From Bacillota bacterium (lineage in GTDB: Bacteria > Bacillota > Clostridia > Oscillospirales > Oscillospiraceae): a DNA stretch of 43,809 nt. Shown in pieces: positions 1 through 7,943 of the stretch (position 1 is its first letter; each line of letters opens with the position of its first letter). Under the pieces are notes generated by a model that saw nothing but the letters and a program-made list of their open reading frames with translations, did not search any database and was not told where the DNA came from. The position numbers were made by a program, and so were the translations under genes. The stretch lies in the NCBI GenBank assembly GCA_029007925.1, contig JAQXIT010000065.1, positions 1 through 43,809 on the forward strand. Direction: 5' to 3'.

Positions 1-1
1 G

Positions 2-79
2 TTCCTGGAAAAGCTGGGGGGCTCTGTGGTTAAGACCATTGTAGTCAAAAATAAACTGGTCAATCTGATCGTGAAGTAA
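2..79 (+). CDS. leuS: C-terminal fragment of probable leucyl-tRNA synthetase (5' truncated by window)
   Basis: Open frame from base 2 to TAA at 77-79, ...FLEKLGGSVVKTIVVKNKLVNLIVK; resembles the LeuRS C-terminal end (E. coli ...VRKVIYVPGKLLNLVVG). Confidence 0.55.
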   Translation, partial: FLEKLGGSVVKTIVVKNKLVNLIVK

Positions 80-84
80 TGAAA

Positions 85-114
85 AACCGGCGGACACGCA
101 TCCGCCGGTTTTTT
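85..114 (+). terminator. intrinsic terminator
   Basis: aaccggcgga-cacgca-tccgccggtt followed by T run. Confidence 0.85.
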
Positions 115-194
115 GACGGCTGCGGCTGCGTTCCGGGATTGACTGAGACATCCTTATTATTTTTTGAGATTCGGCATTTTTCGTAAATTCCTTC

Positions 195-223
195 TTGACA
201 ATACCCAAACTCTGACATATAAT
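195..223 (+). promoter_or_regulatory. sigma70-type promoter of rpsU
   Basis: TTGACA - 17 bp - TATAAT. Confidence 0.85.
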
Positions 224-291
224 ATACAAAGCCGATATGGCCCTGAAAGCATCCAGGATTTAGCCGGATGCCGTCGGAGGGAGGGAAAACA

Positions 292-474
292 ATGTCTGAA
301 ATTCGCGTCAAAGAGAACGAATCTCTGGAGAGCGCTCTGCGCCGCTTCAAGCGGAGCTGTGCCAAGGAGGGCGTTATCGCCGAGGTTAAAAAGCGCGAGC
401 ATTATGTCAGCCCCAGCCTGAAGCGTAAGCAGAAGTCTGAAGCTGCCCGCAAGAACAAGAGAAAGTTCTATTGA
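292..474 (+). CDS. rpsU: 30S ribosomal protein S21
   Basis: [60 protein letters not shown]; start trimmed from ORF start 268 to ATG 292. Confidence 0.95.
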   Translation: MSEIRVKENESLESALRRFKRSCAKEGVIAEVKKREHYVSPSLKRKQKSEAARKNKRKFY

Positions 475-495
475 TATCCCTCTGGATTCATGCTC

Positions 496-526
496 AAAAC
501 CGCTCCGGATTTCCGGAGCGGTTTTT
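496..526 (+). terminator. intrinsic terminator of rpsU
   Basis: accgctcc-ggatttcc-ggagcggt + TTTT. Confidence 0.8.
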
Positions 527-530
527 GCGT

Positions 531-1220
531 TTATCCCAATTCCTGATACAGTCCCACGGCCAGGGCCACGCCCAGAGACTCCGCTTCCCGAAGAAGCGCG
601 TCCACATCCTCCCGGGTGCGCCACAGGGTGAACCGGGCGGCATCTCCCGCTTCCACCCGGTAATGGCAGTGCAGCGCCTCATCCGGGAAACCTGCCTCCG
701 GCTTATCCCCCGGGGGCAGGGGAGCGAAGCGACTGCCGTCCCCGGTGACGGTGATTACCGCGCCGTCAAGGGCGGCCTCCAGCCAGATTTCCCGACCCTT
801 CCACGGTGCCAGATACTCCGCCGGAAGCCGGAAGGGCGGCACCGGCGGCAGAAAGACGGGGCAGCCATCCGCCGCGTATCGCTCCGATACCGCCGCCGGG
901 CAGGTTATGGCGGTGAGCCGCCGGGTCACGGCGGCAGTTTCCGGGTTTCCCGGACGCTGAAAGTCCAGCAGAAGCCCCCGGCAATGCTGCTCCGCCATGA
1001 CTTCCCCCAGAATCCCGGCGATCCGCTCCGGGTCGTGCCCGTCGGGGGGCATCCGGTCGTTGAGGATCAGCAGGGAGCCCTCCGGGAGACGCTCCGGCAG
1101 ATTGGTCAGCCCTGTGCCGTAGGGGGAGAAATGGCAGGCCATCCACGCGATGTGTTCCGGCAGGGCGTCCGCGGCCCGGAATTCTGCCGCCGTCATGGCA
1201 AGATAAAGCGGAATTGCCAT
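531..1220 (-). CDS. hypothetical protein
   Basis: ~229 aa ORF with upstream GGGAGGAGG; no family recognised with confidence. Confidence 0.6.
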   Translation of the reverse strand: MAIPLYLAMTAAEFRAADALPEHIAWMACHFSPYGTGLTNLPERLPEGSLLILNDRMPPDGHDPERIAGILGEVMAEQHCRGLLLDFQRPGNPETAAVTRRLTAITCPAAVSERYAADGCPVFLPPVPPFRLPAEYLAPWKGREIWLEAALDGAVITVTGDGSRFAPLPPGDKPEAGFPDEALHCHYRVEAGDAARFTLWRTREDVDALLREAESLGVALAVGLYQELG

Positions 1221-1248
1221 GGACAAATGCCTCCTCCCGTGTTATAAT
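1220..1248 (+). promoter_or_regulatory. promoter for yqeG operon
   Basis: TGGACA - 17 - TATAAT; the -35 overlaps the divergent gene's start codon. Confidence 0.6.
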
Positions 1249-1281
1249 TCTTCCATACCTTATGAAAGCGTGGTTCCCGAT

Positions 1282-1785
1282 ATGCCTTTTTCCCTGCTGC
1301 CAAAGCTGATTGCCCCCGCGCTGCCGGATTTGAGCCCGGAGCTGCTCCGGGGCAGAGGCGTGAAGCTGCTGATGCTGGATTTTGACAATACCATCGTACC
1401 CTACACCACCAATCTCCCCACGGAGCGTATGGAGCGCTGGCTGGGGGAAATGCTCCGTTCGGACATTCAGATCTGTGTGGTTTCCAACAGCCATAAGGAT
1501 CGGGTGAAGATTTTCTGCGAAAAGTATGGCATTCCCTGCGTCACCCACGCGAAAAAGCCCTTTTCCAAAGGTATCCGGCAGTGCCTCAGCCGTTTTGGGA
1601 TGCCCCGGGAGCAATGCGCGCTGGTGGGAGATCAGATTTTCACCGACACGCTGGGCGCCAACTGTGCCGGCATCACATCCATTCTGGTGAAGGCCATTGA
1701 CAATCATAATATCTGGCTGAAGCTGCGCCATGCGGCGGAAATGCCATTTATCTTTCTAGCAAGAAATCGGAGGATCAAAACATGA
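1282..1785 (+). CDS. yqeG: YqeG family HAD IIIA-type phosphatase
   Basis: HAD motif LMLDFDNTIVPY, VVSNSHKDRVK, LVGDQIFTDTLGAN. Confidence 0.9.
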   Translation: MPFSLLPKLIAPALPDLSPELLRGRGVKLLMLDFDNTIVPYTTNLPTERMERWLGEMLRSDIQICVVSNSHKDRVKIFCEKYGIPCVTHAKKPFSKGIRQCLSRFGMPREQCALVGDQIFTDTLGANCAGITSILVKAIDNHNIWLKLRHAAEMPFIFLARNRRIKT

Positions 1786-2846
1786 GAAATATTGACAAAT
1801 ACTTATCCCTGCTGGACGGCGAGGTGGACGGCCTGCTGCTGACTTCCCGCTACAGCCGCTACTACGGCGCCGAATTCGACATTGCCGAGGGCGTCGCCAT
1901 CGTCACCAAGGCAGGCTGCCGCTACTTTACCGACAGCCGCTATATTGAATCCGCGGAAAAGGGAATCCGGGGCTTCACGGTCAAAATGGTGGATCGGGAG
2001 AACCCCTACCGGAAGCTGCTGAACGAGGCCATTGCCGACTTCGGCGTCACGGTGCTGGGCTTTGAGGAGGATTACCTGACGGTGGCGGAGTTCCGCCGCT
2101 ATGAGGAGAGCCTCAACGCCAAGCTGGTGCCCTTCAATGAAAAAATCAACGGTTTCCGCGCCGTGAAGGAGCCCTGGGAGCTGGAGCAGATGCGCAAGGC
2201 GCAGGATATCACCGATGCCGCTTTCGCGGAGGTGGTCACCAGAATTCACCCCGGCATGACCGAGCTGGATCTGCAGGCGGAGCTGATCTACTGCCTGTAC
2301 AAGAACGGCGCCCACGGTCTGTCCTTTGATCCCATCGTGGTTTCCGGCCCCAACACCAGCCTGCCCCACGGCGTGGCCGGCGACCGGGTGATCCGGGAGG
2401 GTGACTTTGTCACCATGGACTTTGGCGTGCTGTACCGGGGCTATTGCTCCGATATGACCCGCACCGTGGCCGTGGGCTATGCCACCGAGGAGATGAAGAA
2501 GGTCTACGACACGGTGCTGAAGGCTCAGCTTGCGGGCATCGCCGCCACCCGTGCGGGCGTCCCCGGTAAGGAAATCGACGGCGCGGCCCGGCAGGTCATT
2601 GCCGATGCCGGCTACGGCGCGTATTTCGGCCACGGCTACGGCCACAGTCTGGGCATGGAGATCCACGAGATGCCCGGCTGCAATCCCTCCGGTGAGCGGA
2701 TCATGGCGGAAAACATGGTGGCATCCGCCGAACCGGGCATCTATCTGCCGGGAAAATTCGGCGTTCGCATCGAGGATGTGGTCATTTTCGGCGCCGACGG
2801 CTGCGAGGATATCACCCACAGCCCCAAGAATTTGATGATTGTCTGA
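1782..2846 (+). CDS. M24 family Xaa-Pro aminopeptidase
   Basis: Creatinase N-terminal and M24 motifs (TMDFGVLYRGYCSDMTRT, GHGYGHSLGMEIHEMP, EPGIYLPGKFGVRIEDV); ATGA overlap with yqeG. Confidence 0.92.
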   Translation: MRNIDKYLSLLDGEVDGLLLTSRYSRYYGAEFDIAEGVAIVTKAGCRYFTDSRYIESAEKGIRGFTVKMVDRENPYRKLLNEAIADFGVTVLGFEEDYLTVAEFRRYEESLNAKLVPFNEKINGFRAVKEPWELEQMRKAQDITDAAFAEVVTRIHPGMTELDLQAELIYCLYKNGAHGLSFDPIVVSGPNTSLPHGVAGDRVIREGDFVTMDFGVLYRGYCSDMTRTVAVGYATEEMKKVYDTVLKAQLAGIAATRAGVPGKEIDGAARQVIADAGYGAYFGHGYGHSLGMEIHEMPGCNPSGERIMAENMVASAEPGIYLPGKFGVRIEDVVIFGADGCEDITHSPKNLMIV

Positions 2847-2865
2847 AAAAACTTTGGATTTCCCC

Positions 2866-2894
2866 TTGAAAATTGCAAAGTTTTGGGTTAAAAT
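2866..2894 (+). promoter_or_regulatory. promoter of efp
   Basis: TTGAAA - 17 - TAAAAT. Confidence 0.65.
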
Positions 2895-2955
2895 ATTCAA
2901 GTTAAACTGCGTGTAATTTCAAACCCCGACAGGGAAGATCTAGGAGGATAAACAA

Positions 2956-3519
2956 ATGATTTCTGCAGGCGAATTTAGAAACGGCATTACCTTCGATATG
3001 GACGGCAAGGTCATGCAGGTCATCGAGTTCCAGCATGTGAAGCCCGGCAAGGGCGCCGCTTTCGTCCGCGTGAAGATGAAGAACGTCATCACCGGCGGCG
3101 TCACCGAGACCAGCTTCAACCCCACCGCCAAGTTCCCCACCGCGTTCATTGAGCGCAAGAAGATGGAGTATTCCTACAACGACGGCGAGCTGTACTACTT
3201 CATGGACACCGAGACCTACGAGCTGGAGCCCCTGGACGCCTCCGCTCTGGACGATTCCTTCCGTTTCGTCAAGGAGAACGATGTCTGCACCATTATGAGC
3301 TACAAGGGCAAGGTGTTCGGCGTGGAAGTGCCCAACTTTGCCGACCTGGTGGTCACCAAGACCGAGCCTGGCTTTGCCGGCAATACCGCCACCAACGTCA
3401 CCAAGCCTGCCACCGTGGAGACCGGTGCCGAGGTCAAGGTGCCTCTGTTCATCAACGAGGGCGACAAGATCCAGATCGATACCCGCACCGGCGAGTATCT
3501 GGGCCGCTCCAAGGCTTGA
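2956..3519 (+). CDS. efp: elongation factor P
   Basis: [43 protein letters not shown], typical EF-P length and C-terminus. Confidence 0.97.
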   Translation: MISAGEFRNGITFDMDGKVMQVIEFQHVKPGKGAAFVRVKMKNVITGGVTETSFNPTAKFPTAFIERKKMEYSYNDGELYYFMDTETYELEPLDASALDDSFRFVKENDVCTIMSYKGKVFGVEVPNFADLVVTKTEPGFAGNTATNVTKPATVETGAEVKVPLFINEGDKIQIDTRTGEYLGRSKA

Positions 3520-3534
3520 TAAAGGAGAAACAGC

Positions 3535-3999
3535 ATGACGATTTCTGAAAAGTCCGCCTACCTGAAGGGCCTGATGGACGGTCTGAACCTGAACAAGGAC
3601 ACCGCCGAGGGCAAGATGATTGCTTCCATCGTGGAGCTTCTGGGCGATGTGACCAGGAAGCTGACCGATGTGGAGGACACGACCATCGCCATTTCCGACG
3701 AACTGGACGAGATCGAAGAGGATCTGGATGCCATCGAGGACTTCATCATGGACGACGATGACGATGAGGACTACGACGATGACGACTACGGCTTCGACGA
3801 CGAGGATGAGGACGAGTACGACCCGGACGAGGGCTTCGACTTTGGCGACGAGGACAGCACCATCTACGAGGTGGAATGCCCCTGCGGCAACATCATCGAC
3901 TTCGACGAGGAAACCCTGGAAAAGGGCAGCATCGTCTGCGACAACTGCGGCGAGACGCTGGAGTTCAGTCTGGACGATCCCGAGGACGAAGAGGAATAA
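3535..3999 (+). CDS. CD1247-type N-terminal domain protein with acidic linker and C-terminal zinc ribbon
   Basis: N-term KSAYLKGLMDGLNLNKDTAEGKMI..; run MDDDDDEDYDDDDYGFDDEDEDEYDPDEG; CPCGN...CDNCGE. Confidence 0.7.
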   Translation: MTISEKSAYLKGLMDGLNLNKDTAEGKMIASIVELLGDVTRKLTDVEDTTIAISDELDEIEEDLDAIEDFIMDDDDDEDYDDDDYGFDDEDEDEYDPDEGFDFGDEDSTIYEVECPCGNIIDFDEETLEKGSIVCDNCGETLEFSLDDPEDEEE

Positions 4000-4000
4000 C

Positions 4001-4033
4001 AAAAAGCGGCGTGCTTCGGCACGCCGCTTTTTT
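4001..4033. terminator. bidirectional intrinsic terminator
   Basis: aaaaagcggcgtgc-ttcg-gcacgccgctttttt between convergent genes. Confidence 0.9.
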
Positions 4034-4289
4034 ATCGGATTTCCTGCTCCAGATTTCGGAACAGCTCGCTGTTGAAGAATTCCGGAATCTCTATGCCCAA
4101 TCCGTCGCAGATCTTCTTGATGGTGGATACGGTAGTGCTGTTGTTCCGCCCGCCGACGATGTTGCTCAGCGTGGATTGGGTCAGACCGCTGACGGTAGCC
4201 AGCTTGTTGACGGTGATACCATATTCCTTGCACAGCTCCAAAATCCTCAGCCTGACGGCTTCCCCAATGTTCAAGCCGCTCACCCCCAT
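4032..4289 (-). CDS. helix-turn-helix XRE-family regulator
   Basis: ITVNKLATVSGLTQSTLSNIVGGRNNSTTVSTIKKICDGLGIEIPEFF. Confidence 0.88.
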   Translation of the reverse strand: MGVSGLNIGEAVRLRILELCKEYGITVNKLATVSGLTQSTLSNIVGGRNNSTTVSTIKKICDGLGIEIPEFFNSELFRNLEQEIR

Positions 4290-4448
4290 ACAATCCAGTA
4301 ATTTGATTGTACCGGTTTTGAGTTGAAAATATTACCTCAAATGAGTTGACGGTGATTTATTTTTGTGATAACATAATTTTGCTGTCACAAAATGGAATCT
4401 GGAGACATAAATAAGTATCCTGCAATTCAGGTACCGCTGGCTGGCGGC

Positions 4449-4961
4449 TTATGACGATAAGAACCGAACCGTCCAGCTTGCCATCAGAAAGCCCACGAAA
4501 TCCGCAAACAGAGCGGCGGGGACGGTATAGCGGGTTTTGCGGATCCCGGCGGCGCCGAAGTAGACGCTGATGGTGTAGAAGGTTGTCTCCGTGGAGCCCA
4601 GCATGACGGCGGCCGTCCGTCCGATTTGGGAATCGGGGCCGTAGCTGGCCATCAGCTCAGCGCCAACGGCCAGAGCCGCGCTGCCGCTCATGGGTCGAAC
4701 CAGCACCAGCATGATGGTTTCCGGAGGAATGCCGAAAAAGTGAAACACCGGCGCAAGATATTGCCCCAGCAGCTCCATGGCGCCGGAGGCCCGGAGCATG
4801 GTCACCGCCGTCAGCAGCAGAATCAGCGCCGGAACGATGGAAACCAGCAGCTTCAGACCGTCTGCGGCACCGGAAAGCAGCAAATCGTAGGCGTTTTCAC
4901 GGCGGTGCAGTGCCAGTAAAGCGGCTGCCAGCAGCAAAACGGGAACCAGATAGTCAGTCAT
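4449..4961 (-). CDS. spmB: spore maturation protein B
   Basis: Nucleoside-recognition-type membrane protein; RPMSGSAALAVGAELMASYGPDSQIGRTAAVMLGSTETTFYTISVYFG. Confidence 0.88.
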   Translation of the reverse strand: MTDYLVPVLLLAAALLALHRRENAYDLLLSGAADGLKLLVSIVPALILLLTAVTMLRASGAMELLGQYLAPVFHFFGIPPETIMLVLVRPMSGSAALAVGAELMASYGPDSQIGRTAAVMLGSTETTFYTISVYFGAAGIRKTRYTVPAALFADFVGFLMASWTVRFLSS

Positions 4962-5538
4962 GGCGCCATACCTTTCCCAGCAGCCATGCCGCCGTCACTC
5001 CCAGCCCCGCCGAGCAGATGCTGGTCACCCACACCGCCGGCAGAATATCAAAGGGCGACGCGGAGCCAAGGCTGGCGCGCACCGCCGCCACGTTGCCGGG
5101 AATGAGCTGGATGGAAGCAGTGTTCAGAACGATCAGCCGGCACAGCTCGTCCGTCGCCAGCCCCGGCCGGGCGGGATCCGCCAGACGCTTGGCGGCCAGA
5201 ATCCCCATGGGGGTGGCAGCGTTGCCCAGACCCAGAATGTTGGCGCAGATATTGGCGCTCAAATGCTGCCGCAGCAGGGAATCGGTGCGGCTGGAGGGGA
5301 AGAGACGCCGCAGCACCGGTCGCAGCAGTCGGGACAGAAGCTCCGTCAGCCCGGCGTGATCCATCAGATTACCAACCCCTGACCACAGACAGATGGAGCC
5401 GGCCATGGATACCGCCAGCGTTACCCCGGACTGGGCACCCTGCAGTACGGCCGCTCCCAGCTCCCGCCCTCTGCCCAGAATCCCGGCACAGAGGAGGGAA
5501 ACCGCCAGTATTCCGCTCCATATCCAGCTCATTACCAT
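4954..5538 (-). CDS. spmA: spore maturation protein A
   Basis: SANICANILGLGNAATPMGILAAKRL; adjacent to and overlapping spmB; start estimated. Confidence 0.87.
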   Translation of the reverse strand: MVMSWIWSGILAVSLLCAGILGRGRELGAAVLQGAQSGVTLAVSMAGSICLWSGVGNLMDHAGLTELLSRLLRPVLRRLFPSSRTDSLLRQHLSANICANILGLGNAATPMGILAAKRLADPARPGLATDELCRLIVLNTASIQLIPGNVAAVRASLGSASPFDILPAVWVTSICSAGLGVTAAWLLGKVWRHD

Positions 5539-5631
5539 ACCGCGCGCCCCCTTTGCTGTACAATATGCGGCTGGGGAGGGAAAATGTCTTGGGGCGGACA
5601 ACATATTTTCACAAATTACCGTAAAAAATGT

Positions 5632-5660
5632 TTGACATTCTCATCCAAAGCGTCTATAAT
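5632..5660 (+). promoter_or_regulatory. consensus promoter of abrB-like gene
   Basis: TTGACA - 17 - TATAAT. Confidence 0.85.
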
Positions 5661-5725
5661 AATGAAAAAATAAATTATACGATAAGCGTTATGATTCATA
5701 CCCGGAGGAAAGGAGCGAACTGTAT

Positions 5726-5968
5726 ATGAAGACAACAGGCATTATCCGCAAGGTGGATGAACTGGGCCGAATTGTGCTTCCGATCGAATTGAGGCGAATG
5801 CTGGAAATTGGGGAGCGTGACGAACTGGAGATCTGCACGGAGAACGATCGGATTATTCTGCAAAAGCGGGAAAACGCCTGCATCTTCTGTGGAGGTTCCC
5901 GGGATCTGGTTCCCTATATGGGCAAGAACGTCTGCGGAACCTGTCTGCGCGGTCTGTCTCGCCTGTAA
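5726..5968 (+). CDS. AbrB/MazE/SpoVT-family DNA-binding protein with C-terminal CxxC-CxxC motif
   Basis: MKTTGIIRKVDELGRIVLPIELRRMLEIGERDELEI... CIFCGG...CGTC. Confidence 0.92.
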   Translation: MKTTGIIRKVDELGRIVLPIELRRMLEIGERDELEICTENDRIILQKRENACIFCGGSRDLVPYMGKNVCGTCLRGLSRL

Positions 5969-5979
5969 ATCGGTATCTG

Positions 5980-6010
5980 AAAACGCCGCGGTTCAACGCG
6001 GCGTTTTTTA
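5980..6010. terminator. bidirectional intrinsic terminator
   Basis: aaaacgccgcg-gttcaa-cgcggcgtttttt between convergent genes. Confidence 0.88.
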
Positions 6011-6841
6011 TTCGATGGTCAGTGCCGCCTCGTATACGACATTCTTCGGCAGATCCAGCTCCGCCGCCGCCTGCCGGACGGCGTCCTTACGGCTGAGACC
6101 CTGTTCCATGAGCCGGGCGACCAGTTCCGCCGCGTCCTCGGACGTGGCGGTTTCCTTTTTGCAGACCGGCGCGCCGGCCACCACCAGAACAAACTCCCCC
6201 TTGGGCGGCGTTTCCGCGTATTTTGCCGCGGCCTGTCCCAGTGTGGTGCGGATGACTTCCTCATGCAGCTTGGTCAGCTCCCGGCAGAGGCTGACGGGGC
6301 GGTCGGCACCGAATACGGCGGCCATGTCCTCCAGCGTATTCAATAGCTTGTGTGGCGCTTCGTAAAAGACCATGGTACGGGTCTCACCGGTCAGGGATTC
6401 CAGATGCTCCCGGCGGCTTTTCTTTGCCGTGGAGAGAAAACCCTCAAAGCAGAACCGGCCGGTGGCCTGACCGGAGATGCTCAGTGCGGTGATGACCGCG
6501 CAGGGGCCGGGTATGGCACAGACGGTGATGCCGGCTTCGGCGCACTGCTTTACCAGATCCTCACCGGGATCGGAAATGGCGGGACTGCCGGCGTCGGACA
6601 CCAGCGCGCAGGTTTCCCCGGCCAGAATCCGATCCAGAATTACATTGCCCTTGAATGCCTTGTTGTGCTCGTAGTAGCTGACAAGGCTTTTTTTGATGCC
6701 CAGATGGTTCAGCAGCTTCAGCGTGACCCGGGTGTCCTCGGCGGCGATGAAGTCCGCCGCTTCCAGGGTTTCCCGACAGCGGGGGGAGATGTCACCCAGG
6801 TTGCCGATTGGGGTGGGAACCAGATACAGCATTCCGGCCAT
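6008..6841 (-). CDS. rsmI: 16S rRNA (cytidine(1402)-2'-O)-methyltransferase
   Basis: MLYLVPTPIGNLGDISPRCRETLEAADFIAAEDTR; SDAGSPAISDPG; trimmed from ORF start 6928. Confidence 0.93.
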   Translation of the reverse strand: MAGMLYLVPTPIGNLGDISPRCRETLEAADFIAAEDTRVTLKLLNHLGIKKSLVSYYEHNKAFKGNVILDRILAGETCALVSDAGSPAISDPGEDLVKQCAEAGITVCAIPGPCAVITALSISGQATGRFCFEGFLSTAKKSRREHLESLTGETRTMVFYEAPHKLLNTLEDMAAVFGADRPVSLCRELTKLHEEVIRTTLGQAAAKYAETPPKGEFVLVVAGAPVCKKETATSEDAAELVARLMEQGLSRKDAVRQAAAELDLPKNVVYEAALTIE

Positions 6842-7553
6842 AAGATACCTCCTGGAGATGATAGAGTTTTCGATAGTAATCCGTGGGCTCGCCGCTTTCG
6901 GCAAACAGGCAGATTTCCTCCCAGACAAGCCCCGGTTTCGCGCCCTTGCGGCACTGCAGCAGGATCAGACTGACATCCCTGCCCGGCGCGTGGCGCACCA
7001 GACGCAGCCGCTTGGGCTCCAGCCCGGCTTCCGCGGCACAGGCGCAGAGCTGCGCCAGCCGTTCCGGCCGGTGAACCAGATAAAAATCCCCGCCCCAGCG
7101 CAGGCTCCATCCGGCGGCGCGGAACAGCTCCACGGGACGGCAGCAGTCCTCCCGTCGGGCATTGGCCGGTGCCTTGCCGGCAGGCCCTCCGGAAAAATAG
7201 GGGGGATTGGAAACGCATACGGAAAAGCTGCCCGGAGAAAACAGGGAGGAGACACTCCGCAGATCGGCGCATATACTGAACAGACGGTCATTCAGAGCGT
7301 TGGCGGTGATGTTCTCCAGCGCTGCGGCGTGGGCAGCCGGATCCAGCTCCACGCCGGTGACGGCGCAGCCGCCGTCCCGAGCGCACAGCAGCAGTCCCAG
7401 GGTACCGCAGCCGGAGCCCAGATCCAGCACCGACGCGTTTTTCCGCAGCCGGACAAAGTCGGACAGCAGCATGGAATCCGTGCTCAGCGGGAAGGTGCCG
7501 GGGGCGATCTGGAGGGTAAATCCGTTTTGAAGCCTTTCCATAAATGCCTCCAT
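6792..7553 (-). CDS. tRNA1(Val) adenine-N6 methyltransferase-like protein
   Basis: SAM motif VLDLGSGCGTLGLLLC, NPPY motif VSNPPYF; ~50 nt overlap with rsmI. Confidence 0.85.
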   Translation of the reverse strand: MEAFMERLQNGFTLQIAPGTFPLSTDSMLLSDFVRLRKNASVLDLGSGCGTLGLLLCARDGGCAVTGVELDPAAHAAALENITANALNDRLFSICADLRSVSSLFSPGSFSVCVSNPPYFSGGPAGKAPANARREDCCRPVELFRAAGWSLRWGGDFYLVHRPERLAQLCACAAEAGLEPKRLRLVRHAPGRDVSLILLQCRKGAKPGLVWEEICLFAESGEPTDYYRKLYHLQEVSYGRNAVSGSHPNRQPG

Positions 7554-7554
7554 A

Positions 7555-7593
7555 AAAAATCAGCCTGCGCAGACCGGAATTCCGGCTGCGCAG
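7555..7593 (-). terminator. probable intrinsic terminator of ferredoxin gene
   Basis: minus strand ctgcgcag-ccgg-aatt-ccgg-t-ctgcgcag ggctga TTTTTT. Confidence 0.6.
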
Positions 7594-7615
7594 ACCGACT
7601 GCGGATTCGGAAGAA

Positions 7616-7786
7616 TCAGCCTTCCTCGATGGCATCCACGGGGCAGTTGTCGGCGCAGGTGCCGCAGCTCACGCAGACATCGGCATCGATAACGTACTTG
7701 TCGTCGCCTTCGGAGATCGCCTCAACAGGGCAGTTGTCGGCGCAGGTGCCGCACTTGACGCAGGCATCGGTGATATTGTAAGCCAT
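7616..7786 (-). CDS. 2x[4Fe-4S] ferredoxin
   Basis: MAYNITDACVKCGTCADNCPVEAIS...DVCVSCGTCADNCPVDAIEEG. Confidence 0.95.
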   Translation of the reverse strand: MAYNITDACVKCGTCADNCPVEAISEGDDKYVIDADVCVSCGTCADNCPVDAIEEG

Positions 7787-7943
7787 GATGTTCCCTCCAA
7801 ATATGTTATTCGCGCATTTGCGCAGAACGCTATGCACCTTTATTCTAGCATGGTTTTCGGAAAAAGCAATTCCTTTTTTCAAATTGAACCGTATATTTTT
7901 TGGAAGCAATGGTGAAAATCTACGGATACGGGAGGGGATTGCC

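Noticed and set aside
2902-4293. 463-aa minus-strand ORF across efp and the acidic protein
   Set aside because: Mirror ORF of efp and the D/E-rich gene (Val/Leu/Ile-rich runs are the complement of GAC/GAG codons).
6792-6841. 50-nt overlap of rsmI and TrmN6-like gene as possible frameshift or mis-assembly
   Set aside because: Both frames encode plausible termini, and rsmI could start a few codons later (6832); ordinary gene overlap is sufficient.
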